Below are positions 1 through 8,951 of a stretch of DNA of 64,000 bases, piece after piece. Position 1 is the stretch's first letter, and every line of letters begins with the position of its first letter. This stretch comes from Halomicrobium zhouii. Lineage in GTDB: Archaea > Halobacteriota > Halobacteria > Halobacteriales > Haloarculaceae. The stretch lies in contig NZ_FOZK01000002.1 of the NCBI RefSeq assembly GCF_900114435.1, positions 310,001-374,000 of the forward strand, read 5' to 3'. A program made the position numbers and the translations under genes. The notes under the pieces were generated by a model that made no database searches, was not told the origin of the DNA, and worked only from the letters and a program-made list of their open reading frames with translations.

Positions 1-1514
1 GTAATTGAAACGTTGATCTCGATCAGTCCGTTTTCGCACAACCCCTCCAGTGTTTCGACTGGGTCTGCCTCAATCTCCTCCTCGCATTCGGCCCTGATAT
101 TGGAGTACGACAGATCGGAGCTGGCTGCCGAGATCGTCAGCAGCTCCTCCAGCAGCTGGGCCTGTGGCTCTGGCAACTGCTCCCGGACTCTAGTCCTAAT
201 TTCGATGTAAGCATCGGCATAGCGATGCGAATACTCGAGGAGGGTATCAACATCCTTCTCACTGGCTGCACTTGTGAATAGGTCCGTGAAGTCCTCATCC
301 AATTCGATGTCGAACTTGTCCTTAAGCCGTCTTGCAGTCTTGATCTTCCCGACCAATCTGGAGCGCAAAGCGGTGCGTTTGTCGCTTGCCCGCTCGAGAC
401 ATTCGACCAACTCCGCTCCTGCGCTTTCTATTCCCTCGACGGAGATTGCCTCAAGGGCCCTTGATTGGCAATCTTGCGCCTCAGTGTAGAGGGTCTGGAT
501 TTTACTGGCAGCCTCCTCGAGCTCTTCAATCGCTGGCTCACCATCCGTGCTATACATCTCGACCGGGCTTTGCAGGATTTCAATTAACGCCTCTAGGCCG
601 TCTCCTACAGTCTCTATCGCTGAGGCATATGATTTGAGAGAGGGATCTGTGCTCAATTCCTCAGCAAGCAGATCCAAGATTCGTGACTGCTCATATTCGA
701 TATCTTCGGGAATTCGTTCGTATTGAGTTTCTACCCGGGCCCACGCTTTGTCGATGTCATTCAGGGCCTCTTCGATGCGTTCGTGTCGATTGTCGACTAA
801 GACTGCAACCTGCTGCAGGCCGTCCCGATCATCCACATCTTCTTTTAGCCCCTCGATCAGGACGGTCCAGATACGCTCGTTGAGTTCGTCTCCAATATCG
901 AGGTCGTAATCAAGCGTCCAGTCGCCATGCCAGCCTTCCTCTAGCAATCGTAGAGCGTCACCGATATCGTCCAGATCAGACGGTGCGTTCGCGTCTGATA
1001 TCGCTGTCCGCAGTAACTGATCTATGTCTCCCTGCAGTTTACCCAGGTCACCGCGGAGTTCGTCATGGGCGGTCTTTGCTGTACTGACCGCCTCTTCACA
1101 GGTATCAACATCGCTAATAATGACTTCTCTGAGCGACCGCTTCTCATTGCTGTCAAGCAGTTCAAGCCCGGTTGAAGCCAGCCAGCTGTCGATCTCCTCG
1201 ACGACGGATTCGGCCTTTGGGTTGTCTAATACCTCCTGAATGTCTTTGTGAACCTCTCGAACCGCCTCAGTGAATGTCTCGATTTCGCACCCATCATCCA
1301 GCAACGCCTGCAGGTCGGTCCTGACCCCATTGTTGTATGTCTCCCGGATCTGGTCGACCTGGTCGGGTTCTAATTCCGAGTCTGAGCCCAGCGTGTCTGC
1401 GAGTTCATCACGGAGTTGCTCGGTTTCCTTCTCGAGTTCACTGTGTCGCCCGATTAGGGAGTCATAGTCCCTATCCTGCGAAAAATCCACTAGATCAGCA
1501 AGGGGTGCAGTCAT
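1..1514 (-). CDS. Coiled-coil protein, third gene of ATPase operon (3' end outside window)
   Basis: The open frame starts at an ATG read leftward from 1514 and is still open at the left edge, so only about 504 N-terminal residues are visible. Its start overlaps the stop of the upstream gene in an ATGA junction, which indicates translational coupling. The visible protein is almost wholly charged and helical, with long heptad-like stretches rich in Glu, Asp, Leu and Arg. I see no Walker, nuclease or methylase motif. Because it is co-translated with a P-loop ATPase and another coiled-coil protein, a structural partner of that ATPase is the simplest inference. I do not recognise the family, and a catalytic domain could lie in the missing C-terminal part. 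Confidence 0.8.
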   Translation of the reverse strand, partial: MTAPLADLVDFSQDRDYDSLIGRHSELEKETEQLRDELADTLGSDSELEPDQVDQIRETYNNGVRTDLQALLDDGCEIETFTEAVREVHKDIQEVLDNPKAESVVEEIDSWLASTGLELLDSNEKRSLREVIISDVDTCEEAVSTAKTAHDELRGDLGKLQGDIDQLLRTAISDANAPSDLDDIGDALRLLEEGWHGDWTLDYDLDIGDELNERIWTVLIEGLKEDVDDRDGLQQVAVLVDNRHERIEEALNDIDKAWARVETQYERIPEDIEYEQSRILDLLAEELSTDPSLKSYASAIETVGDGLEALIEILQSPVEMYSTDGEPAIEELEEAASKIQTLYTEAQDCQSRALEAISVEGIESAGAELVECLERASDKRTALRSRLVGKIKTARRLKDKFDIELDEDFTDLFTSAASEKDVDTLLEYSHRYADAYIEIRTRVREQLPEPQAQLLEELLTISAASSDLSYSNIRAECEEEIEADPVETLEGLCENGLIEINVSI

Positions 1515-3214
1515 TGTTCCTCCATCAGGCCATCGATCTCGATAAGTGTGTTCTGGACACTGTTCCTTTTCTGACCCATCTGTTCGAGTTTATCAACTGT
1601 TCCCCCGAACTGTTCAATCGGTTCACAGAGGGACTCAAGACGTTTTCGGCACTCAGATATCTGGGAGTCCCATTCGTCGAGCTTACTTTGAGGTGATCCA
1701 TCCTCGTCGGTGAAATCAATCTCGGGAAGTTCATGCCGTAGCTGTACAATTTCTTCGTCCCATGCCTCCTCGAGATTCTCGGTCATTGTTGCTTGGTCAG
1801 GTACGTCAACCTCGACACCCGTTGCCTCGAGACGTTCATAGAGATCCAGTAGTTCCTCTACCTCCCGCTGACAGCGGGATTCGAGAGCTTCAATCTCCTC
1901 AAGGAGTTCATCGACGCGTGTTCGATGGTTAAATAGCGTCTCTCGGTACTGCTTCAGGTTGTACTCGAGCGTCGTGAAGACGCTTGTGCGCACGGCCCGA
2001 TCAAAGCCAAAGAGGAACCTGATAATAAGTGAGTTCGTCTCGTCTACCAGCCTGACCAACTTCTCGTATGGATCCGCCCTGCCAGTGTCTACCTGAATTT
2101 TTGTGTCCTCGAACTCGTCGGCATGAGCCTCCAAGGATGTAAGCTCCCCGTGGAGCTGCTTGATCTCAGATTCAATGGACTCTTTCTGGGACTGATATGT
2201 CGAATTGACCGTATCACTGTTATTCTGGATTAGGCGCGTCCCATTGATCGCCCTTAGCAGGCGTTCAGCGATTTTGGTTGTATTACCCTGGAACTGGCTT
2301 GTGACAAGCCGTTCGACCCGCTGTTCGCTGCTGTAAAATGTTTCTAGAGGTGTATCTTCTCCGGCATCATCTTCGGAGTCATCGCTATCCTCATCTGTCA
2401 CCCCGGTCTCGATGGGGATATCAGCCGTTTCATCGAGCAATCGCAGGAGACTGGATGTTGCACTCCGATTATACAAATTCCGTGCCGTGCGAAATTCGGA
2501 ATTGTAGCTATCCTTGTTGATAAGATAGGATATCTTGATGATTCGACTGTACCCTGCGACACCCCCACTCCCGCCAGAGAGCATCTCGCTCTGATCGATC
2601 TTCTCCTCTCGGATGTACCTGAGCAGGCTTTCGACACCATTCTCGTCTTCCGTTGAGCCAGCAGCCAGCAAAAGAAAATCGAGGATTACCTGATCGGTCA
2701 CCACGTCTTTTTCTAGCCGTTCGTTCATATCCCGAACGTCTGGGGTGTCCAGATCGACTGGGAAGAGATCCGCTAAATTCTCCTCGAAGCGCTCTGAGTG
2801 CTCTTCGAGTAAGGTTTGCATAGTTTCGATCAGGCGAGGAAGGTAATAATCAACTTTCCGTTCATCTTCGTCGGCGATATAATCTCCCGTTACGGTCTCC
2901 TCGAGAGGTTGATCGGGATCAGTCTCCAGTAGCGCATAGAGGAGACTCGTGGTGAAGGTATTCAGCCGCCGTTCGTCGACGCTGACCACGCTCAGCTGAT
3001 TGATGTCGTAGCTCTTTCGGGCAGTCGGCTCCGTGTTCTCGATGATTTCGACCGCCTCATCTGTGGTCTCAGAAGCGTCCTCACCGAACAGGACGACCAT
3101 GAATTGCTGGTTCGGGGTCAGTCCCTTCTCAGAGACTGTCTCCTCCAAGAAGGGATTGAGCAACTCACCAAGTTGATGTGCATCCGATGGAACCGGGTAG
3201 ACGTATTCAGTCAT
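1511..3214 (-). CDS. Coiled-coil protein, second gene of ATPase operon
   Basis: This 567-residue protein starts at ATG 3214, inside the stop of the ATPase gene, and its own stop overlaps the next start. The N-terminal half (about 1-250) looks globular and acidic. Residues 270-290 form an Asp/Glu-rich linker, and about 330-560 are predicted long coiled coil, with repeated Leu/Ile spacing and stretches of charged residues. No enzymatic motif is visible. The tight coupling on both sides suggests fixed stoichiometry with the ATPase and the third protein. SMC-like or scaffold proteins of multi-gene phage-defence systems have this look, but I cannot assign it to a named family. Confidence 0.85.
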   Translation of the reverse strand: MTEYVYPVPSDAHQLGELLNPFLEETVSEKGLTPNQQFMVVLFGEDASETTDEAVEIIENTEPTARKSYDINQLSVVSVDERRLNTFTTSLLYALLETDPDQPLEETVTGDYIADEDERKVDYYLPRLIETMQTLLEEHSERFEENLADLFPVDLDTPDVRDMNERLEKDVVTDQVILDFLLLAAGSTEDENGVESLLRYIREEKIDQSEMLSGGSGGVAGYSRIIKISYLINKDSYNSEFRTARNLYNRSATSSLLRLLDETADIPIETGVTDEDSDDSEDDAGEDTPLETFYSSEQRVERLVTSQFQGNTTKIAERLLRAINGTRLIQNNSDTVNSTYQSQKESIESEIKQLHGELTSLEAHADEFEDTKIQVDTGRADPYEKLVRLVDETNSLIIRFLFGFDRAVRTSVFTTLEYNLKQYRETLFNHRTRVDELLEEIEALESRCQREVEELLDLYERLEATGVEVDVPDQATMTENLEEAWDEEIVQLRHELPEIDFTDEDGSPQSKLDEWDSQISECRKRLESLCEPIEQFGGTVDKLEQMGQKRNSVQNTLIEIDGLMEEQ

Positions 3215-4887
3215 CGCGGATCCTCCGACATGATATCGCCGAATTCGCTGAGACGTGCCCCCGGATTACCCATTGAACTCAGCAACTTCACTAGCTCGGA
3301 GAACTGTTCGGATTCGGTCCTAGCCGTCCCAGCAAATGTCAGCCGGGGATTCGTGATCAGGCTCGGGAACACTGCAACCAGCGAACCCATGGCTGGCCCG
3401 AGGTATCCATCGACCGACAGGTTCTCTTCCGACTGCTCGCTGAACAGTTCAAGAAAGTCACCGAATTCTCGGGATAGAGATGATTCATCCGAATTGTCAA
3501 CATACTGTGCCAGCTCATAGAGGAAATCGATTGTCTCCTGATGTTCCTCGCCTGCCTCCTCGAGTGCGAGATCGTGGACTCGTTCGGCAAGGGGGGAGAG
3601 CATTCGGTCCTTGCAGACTTTTCCCTGCTGGAACGTGACTGTGGAAGCATCTCCAAAGACTATCTGGCCGCCCCCGTTGGCAATCGACTGGAGGAACCGA
3701 TTGACGTATCTCCGGATCACTTGGTCGGAGACGTCGTACTCCTCGTAGCTGTCATGGGATTCGACCCCATTGAGGAACGCCCTAGTGACTGCCTCGATGT
3801 CTGTCAGCTCTTCGGCGAGCATCACCTTCGGGCTCATCCCCGACAACCGATCAATCCAATCATCATTCCCGAAAGTCTCTAGCTGCGTCGGTGCGGGTGT
3901 AAAAATACTATATGCGGTAAGATCACGAGCATCATGCCCGATATCCCCACAGTATACCTCCAGATCCTCAATTGAGAGAATACTGACCCGGGACATTGTG
4001 GTCCCTGGAATCTCCCCCAGGGTAGCGTATGAACCATCCACGTTGCCGGTATGGGATCTATATGCGTTCCTTGCCGTTTCGAGCCATCCGGGACGCCCAC
4101 GTGACATCCACCATATGAAGTTTCGTTCAGTCACCGGGAGGTTCTCACCGAAAACTTCCTCGATGTTGTCGGGCTTGATAATCGGCAGCACTAGGGTGTC
4201 AACACGTCGGTACTCTGCTTCGCCGATCTCGTGGACGCTGGCATAGCCGAACCCTCCTATGAGATAGAACCGCGACTTTCCCGACTGAACCTTGTCGACC
4301 GTATCACGTAGCGGTCCGGTTGTAGACCGTATCATCTCCTCAAGTCGGTCGTAGCTCTCTTCCATCTCATCGACGATGAGTGTCACCTCTTCAGTTTGAC
4401 TGGTAATATCTGCAAACTCTTCGACAGTCAGGCCGAGCTGGTCTGCATATTCCTTGACACCGGTGATGCGGCCAGAATCGAGCAATAGGAGGTCCCGGGT
4501 CAGTTCCTCGTCCTCCAGAATCCGTTTATGAATACGATCAAGTTCCCGCTTGACGAGAGTCTCGACTTCAGTGTGGAATTGTTCCTGGGAGATATTCTGG
4601 ATCTCTTGGGGATATTCGATGTGTGTCGCGACGCTGTCAAGGAGCTCCCCAAGGGAGAGGAACAGCGCCGGCTGTCCAATCTCGCGGTAGGAATACTTGT
4701 AGAGATGGGTCAAAAGCTGGGTCTTCCCTGCACCGATCGCACCAACTACATACGAGGCGTTCGAGCCTGCTTGAGAAAACTCGGCGATATTGGCTTCGCC
4801 CCGCTCACGCCGATCGCGGTGGCGATCGGTCATATCTTCCCACTCGGTCTCAAGAGTGGGGGTGCGACGAACTCCGTTCTCGGACAT
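3211..4887 (-). CDS. P-loop ATPase, first gene of operon
   Basis: The protein has 558 residues. Residues about 47-62 contain a clear Walker A (GAIGAGKT followed by hydrophobics). A hydrophobic strand ending in LIVDEMEE near residue 170 fits Walker B with a catalytic Glu, as in AAA+/STAND-type ATPases. A sensor-like segment (YLIGGFGYAS) follows. The C-terminal third is helical without a recognisable domain. It is the promoter-proximal gene of a three-gene leftward operon and is divergent from the 1222-residue HEAT protein gene, with 249 bp between them. DptF of phosphorothioate-dependent restriction and BREX BrxC are other defence ATPases working with coiled-coil partners. I see no specific signature of either, so the call stays at ATPase. 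Confidence 0.88.
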   Translation of the reverse strand: MSENGVRRTPTLETEWEDMTDRHRDRRERGEANIAEFSQAGSNASYVVGAIGAGKTQLLTHLYKYSYREIGQPALFLSLGELLDSVATHIEYPQEIQNISQEQFHTEVETLVKRELDRIHKRILEDEELTRDLLLLDSGRITGVKEYADQLGLTVEEFADITSQTEEVTLIVDEMEESYDRLEEMIRSTTGPLRDTVDKVQSGKSRFYLIGGFGYASVHEIGEAEYRRVDTLVLPIIKPDNIEEVFGENLPVTERNFIWWMSRGRPGWLETARNAYRSHTGNVDGSYATLGEIPGTTMSRVSILSIEDLEVYCGDIGHDARDLTAYSIFTPAPTQLETFGNDDWIDRLSGMSPKVMLAEELTDIEAVTRAFLNGVESHDSYEEYDVSDQVIRRYVNRFLQSIANGGGQIVFGDASTVTFQQGKVCKDRMLSPLAERVHDLALEEAGEEHQETIDFLYELAQYVDNSDESSLSREFGDFLELFSEQSEENLSVDGYLGPAMGSLVAVFPSLITNPRLTFAGTARTESEQFSELVKLLSSMGNPGARLSEFGDIMSEDPR

Positions 4888-5136
4888 CTGATAAGCCTCA
4901 TGCTATCATGATACCTAAAAGATTCGCTACTCACCAGCGTTTTCTCGATAAATTCGGCATGATGCCTGCAGTAAATAATATTCTAGATCCTGGATCGGAA
5001 ACTATTTGCACAGCCACGGTATATAAGGACCAACATAAATACCCTTCATCTAGCTTATTGCCGGCTAATCAACTGATGTCTGAACTTATCGTTTGGAACC
5101 TCGTCGCTTTCCTAGGTCAGGAAAAAGGGTCTTAAA
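4888..5136. promoter_or_regulatory. Divergent promoter region of the defence locus
   Basis: This 249-bp gene-free stretch lies between two divergent start codons and is clearly AT-richer than its flanks. A TATA-like tatataag sits at 5020-5027 on the plus strand, about 110 bp upstream of the HEAT protein start, which would leave a long leader if used. No strong Shine-Dalgarno precedes 5137. Shared divergent control of the two transcription units is an inference from layout. Confidence 0.4.
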
Positions 5137-8100
5137 ATGAGCTCGGAGACTAATACGCGGATTTCACGGCTACTAGATCGCTATCGTGATCTGGAACCCG
5201 ACCGACGCCAGCACATTATCAAGGAACTGGAGCGGTTTAGAAGACACCGTGTAGAGGGGCTTGTTCCGTATTTCGAGTCACTGGTAAAACTTCTCAGGTG
5301 GGAGTCTGGCCCCAACTCAGACCATCTGGCAAAGCTGCTGATTGACTGCCTCAGCGACCATCCTGATCGCATTGAGACGGAGACCTTAATTGCTGTTAGT
5401 GAACTCGCTTGCTCGCCGGAGCCGCCAGTTAGGGAACTCGGCCTTAAGGCGCTCAGGAGACTCTATGAACAAGACTCGGAAGCTATCGAGGCGCCGTTCA
5501 CCTCCAGTGAAATAAGCGATTGGATGGATGAGGGGGCAGACAGGCGGGCGCTGGCCTATCGTATTCTGGGGGTGACTGTCGCTGACGACGCGGTCGAAAA
5601 GCTCGCTGATGCCTACAGTAATGAGGAATCCCTTGCCAAAAAGGCCTCTGAAGCAGCGCTAGAAGATATCGCGTCGATATCTACCTCGTGGCTGAATGGG
5701 CAGGATCCACTTGCCGGGGCCAAGAACTTGGAACACTTGGCACAACGAGTTCCGCAAATCGCCGTGGAACAAGAGGCAGCATTGCGAGAAGGATTGACTG
5801 CTGACTCGAAGTCAGTCGTCTCTCGCTGTGCAGCCGCCCTTATCAAGCTCGGTTACTCCGAGTATGGCGACCAACTTGATGCTGCAGCGCTGCTGGAGAG
5901 GCTATCAGATTTCGATCGAGTTGCGGCCGGTCGAGCCACTGGGGTTTGCATCGGGTCTCAGTCCGCTGTTGACCCCGACCCAGTTCAGCAACTACTGAAC
6001 GGCATCGAGGCTAAACGGACCAGAGACAACCAACGAGTCCAGTTAGTGGCTCTCCTGGAAGTATCCAACCAAAAACCCGAGTCGGTCGCATCGTATGCAG
6101 ACCGGCTCCGAGAGCTCAACAGCGGTATCACTGGTCAGGCGCGGAAATATTATATCGATCTGCTCGGGAACATCATCAGCCACTCAGAGAATGAGGGGGC
6201 TGTTGCCCCGTTATTGCTTGAAGAACTCAATAGCACGAATGACGAACGCGTAAAAATGGCCTGTAAGGAACTTTCGGAGACGAATCTCTATCCACTCCCA
6301 CAGGTCGTCCACATGGCCCGCAACAGGGGAGAGGAGGAGATCAGCACCCCCGCCCACAAAATCTTCAAGCGAAGCCGACCGCCGACATTTGATGTCGCCG
6401 ATCAGCTGGCCGTTGACAAAGCCGAGGGCAACTTGGAAGCACTGGAATCAAACCTGCGATATCAGACCGAGCCGGGTCGATGGGATCCGGTCTTGCTGCC
6501 GGCCTACGAGCGCCAGCGCCTTGCGACAGTCCGTGAACGGTTTCGGCAAGGGAAGGGCGGCTACACTCTCCTACCGCATGATGTCCCGGAGATGGGAATT
6601 CTGGCTGCTGCTGAACTCGCCCTGGAGGGACTCCACCATGATCGGATGTCCGTGGACATCGTGGTCTATTCGCCCGGGACATCAAATCTATGGGGAACCT
6701 TCAAAGACATCCAGATGGCGTTCCGTAAGTTCGGTCTGTGTTCGATACCCGGGATAACAACTGCAGCACGACCACTAGATGAGGTCGTAACCGTCTCCCG
6801 GGTGACCGATAGCGGGATCAAGCCATGGGGGGAACCGGCCTCCGATAACAAGATCATTCTCACCAAGTCGCTCATGGATATTGATTCGATCGACCCAGAT
6901 GCAGTTGTCTGCAACTTCCTCGGGAGACGACCCAGCGAATTTGAGCCCCAGCTCGAGGAGGAAGACAACGTCCTCGAGTCCTATCCGGTGTTCAGTCTCT
7001 ACCCATTCACCGCGAAGATCGAGGCTCCTGGGACTTGGCCAAAGTATGGCTATCCGGAGAGCATCCCGGAAGCCACCGAACAGCTACTTCCGGGGATCCC
7101 CGATCAGGCGGATTTCGGAAGATGCTCAACGTCAAGGTCGGTTAGTACCCCTGCCAGTAACGTCATCGAACAGTTGAGGCAGCTGGCGACCGATCGGTCA
7201 CTAACAATTGAACGTCTCGAAACAGATGAAATCATCGGCCGGCTCAAAACCATGCATCGGCTGGCAATAGAGCTTGATGGCGATGAGACTGAACAGGTCG
7301 CGAGGGCCTTCAGAAAGCAGACCCGATTTGTTCAGAGCCTCCCAGTCCCGCTTGACACGTATGATGAATGGGTCCGTGAAGAATCAACAGGCAGGGGCCG
7401 ATATGCCTCAGATCCATCGCACCAGCGGATTGATGACATGGACTCTCTAAAAGAAGACCCAGCCAGTGCGATGGTGCCTGGTGCAGTCTATGATTATCTG
7501 ACCGAGCTTCGTGCATTGTTTAAAATTCTTCGCAGGGAGAACCCGACCTATACGCGCCTTCTCAGGGAAATCAGGGAACAGATTGATACAGAGGACCGAC
7601 TCGCGGTGCTATTCCAGAAACGGTCCATGAAACAGGCCTTCGAATACGCATTGCTGAATGATATCGGGCAGACGGCGGGTGAGCTCAAAGACAGGGGTGT
7701 CTATATCCTCAGACCCGACGAGCTACGCAAAGTAGGAGAGGTCGACGATGTCATCATGACCAAGCCGCTGGCCCCATCACAGACACAGTTTTACATGGCT
7801 CCACTATTTAAGTCAATGCAGATCATCGTTTACGGGGAGAACACGTCTCAGTACGTAAGCAATGGTATTGAGGAACGCCTAGAGACTCTGCGAGCCCGCC
7901 GTGAATTGCCTGCCGATGCCGATTGGCCACGGCCGCCGGTAGTCGAGACAATATCAAATGACTCGAACTCGGACCTGCAGCTGGGATCCCAGGACGGATC
8001 TGACAGTGAACTCCGGCAGTCCGAAGACAACGGGGCCGTTGAAGAAATCTGGACACAGTTCGAACCAGTCGACCAGTCCGAAGCTGGATCTTCCGATGTC

Positions 8101-8805
8101 AATAACCCCTCCACTGCCCGGCCCAGCGCGGAAGAATCATGGAAAGTTCAGATTCTCACCGAGAGCGGGGTTGAACTCCTGAAACCCTCCACCGAGTCGA
8201 TTCTGGTCGAACGGAACGAAGGGCCTCTCTCAGGCAATCAGTACGTCTGGACCACCGCTGGTGATCTGGAGCCAGGCGATAATTTCCTCGTGATTCCTGA
8301 CGAGGTCCGCGATCAGGTTTTTGAAGAGGCTCTCGAGGCTGTATACGGTGATGACATGGGGGGAACTGATCTTGTTGATGGGCTCGAGATATGGTGGGAA
8401 ACACTGCGAGACATCCATTCAGAGTACGATGATCTCGAGACGGTCTATACACTCCTCTCCCAGACCGAGCTCGAGAAATCGCGAGCTAACGTGGTTGAGT
8501 GGTTCCGGGCCGTCGAGCAAGCAGAGAAGCCACTTGACCTCCCGACGAATTCGGACTTCCGGATCGGCCCGAATAAGGTCAATGACATCAAGACGATTGG
8601 GAAGGCCTTCGACTATCAGGATCTATTAGAGAATGCAACGGCAATAGGACGAGCTATGCGCCTATCTCGGGGCGAGAGCCGGCCACAGGGTCAGGAACTC
8701 AATGAGTTGGTTATCTCGCAACTCCTGAACCCCAGCTCAGATTTCGCAAGAGACGTAACCGAATACTCAGCTGGGACGATCCGCCATGTCGGGAAACAAT
8801 ACTGA
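5137..8805 (+). CDS. Large HEAT-repeat protein, possible DrmE-like defence factor
   Basis: This 1222-residue protein has two parts. Residues about 1-400 are HEAT/ARM-like helical repeats (recurrent pairs of helices with Leu and Ala spacing). From about 440 to 900 there is an alpha/beta region with hydrophobic strands (DIVVYSPGTSNLW near 505, then KIILTKSL and DAVVCNFLG near 575-590) that resembles a decayed helicase-like fold without Walker A. The C-terminal 200 residues have a LEPGDNFLVIPD strand, a helical segment beginning with WW, and a winged or HTH-like end with an IGPNKV motif. This arrangement recalls my memory of DrmE of class 2 DISARM, which also travels with a cytosine-5 methylase, but I could not run a search. 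The HhH-methyltransferase gene follows 146 bp downstream in the same direction. Confidence 0.85.
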   Translation: MSSETNTRISRLLDRYRDLEPDRRQHIIKELERFRRHRVEGLVPYFESLVKLLRWESGPNSDHLAKLLIDCLSDHPDRIETETLIAVSELACSPEPPVRELGLKALRRLYEQDSEAIEAPFTSSEISDWMDEGADRRALAYRILGVTVADDAVEKLADAYSNEESLAKKASEAALEDIASISTSWLNGQDPLAGAKNLEHLAQRVPQIAVEQEAALREGLTADSKSVVSRCAAALIKLGYSEYGDQLDAAALLERLSDFDRVAAGRATGVCIGSQSAVDPDPVQQLLNGIEAKRTRDNQRVQLVALLEVSNQKPESVASYADRLRELNSGITGQARKYYIDLLGNIISHSENEGAVAPLLLEELNSTNDERVKMACKELSETNLYPLPQVVHMARNRGEEEISTPAHKIFKRSRPPTFDVADQLAVDKAEGNLEALESNLRYQTEPGRWDPVLLPAYERQRLATVRERFRQGKGGYTLLPHDVPEMGILAAAELALEGLHHDRMSVDIVVYSPGTSNLWGTFKDIQMAFRKFGLCSIPGITTAARPLDEVVTVSRVTDSGIKPWGEPASDNKIILTKSLMDIDSIDPDAVVCNFLGRRPSEFEPQLEEEDNVLESYPVFSLYPFTAKIEAPGTWPKYGYPESIPEATEQLLPGIPDQADFGRCSTSRSVSTPASNVIEQLRQLATDRSLTIERLETDEIIGRLKTMHRLAIELDGDETEQVARAFRKQTRFVQSLPVPLDTYDEWVREESTGRGRYASDPSHQRIDDMDSLKEDPASAMVPGAVYDYLTELRALFKILRRENPTYTRLLREIREQIDTEDRLAVLFQKRSMKQAFEYALLNDIGQTAGELKDRGVYILRPDELRKVGEVDDVIMTKPLAPSQTQFYMAPLFKSMQIIVYGENTSQYVSNGIEERLETLRARRELPADADWPRPPVVETISNDSNSDLQLGSQDGSDSELRQSEDNGAVEEIWTQFEPVDQSEAGSSDVNNPSTARPSAEESWKVQILTESGVELLKPSTESILVERNEGPLSGNQYVWTTAGDLEPGDNFLVIPDEVRDQVFEEALEAVYGDDMGGTDLVDGLEIWWETLRDIHSEYDDLETVYTLLSQTELEKSRANVVEWFRAVEQAEKPLDLPTNSDFRIGPNKVNDIKTIGKAFDYQDLLENATAIGRAMRLSRGESRPQGQELNELVISQLLNPSSDFARDVTEYSAGTIRHVGKQY

Positions 8806-8917
8806 GATTTTTCTTAGAGGAAGATATTTCTACCTTCGGACACAAGCTCAACGAATTCTTGGCCATCCGGGCGAGTTCAACTACCGAGCATATGATGCCC
8901 TCACAATCACCAGCCAG

Positions 8918-8927
8918 CTTTTTATTA
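8918..8927 (+). promoter_or_regulatory. TATA-like box of the HhH-methyltransferase gene
   Basis: ctttttatta lies 25-34 bp upstream of the ATG at 8952. This is the spacing expected for a haloarchaeal promoter giving a leaderless or nearly leaderless mRNA. It suggests that the methyltransferase has its own promoter and does not depend only on read-through from the HEAT gene. Confidence 0.5.
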
Positions 8928-8951
8928 ACCTAGCCAGGATAAGAGGGTACC

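Noticed and set aside
3211-4887. Naming the ATPase DptF or BrxC
   Set aside because: Only a generic P-loop and Walker B are visible. Neighbours expected for either system (dnd genes, pglZ, brxL) are absent.
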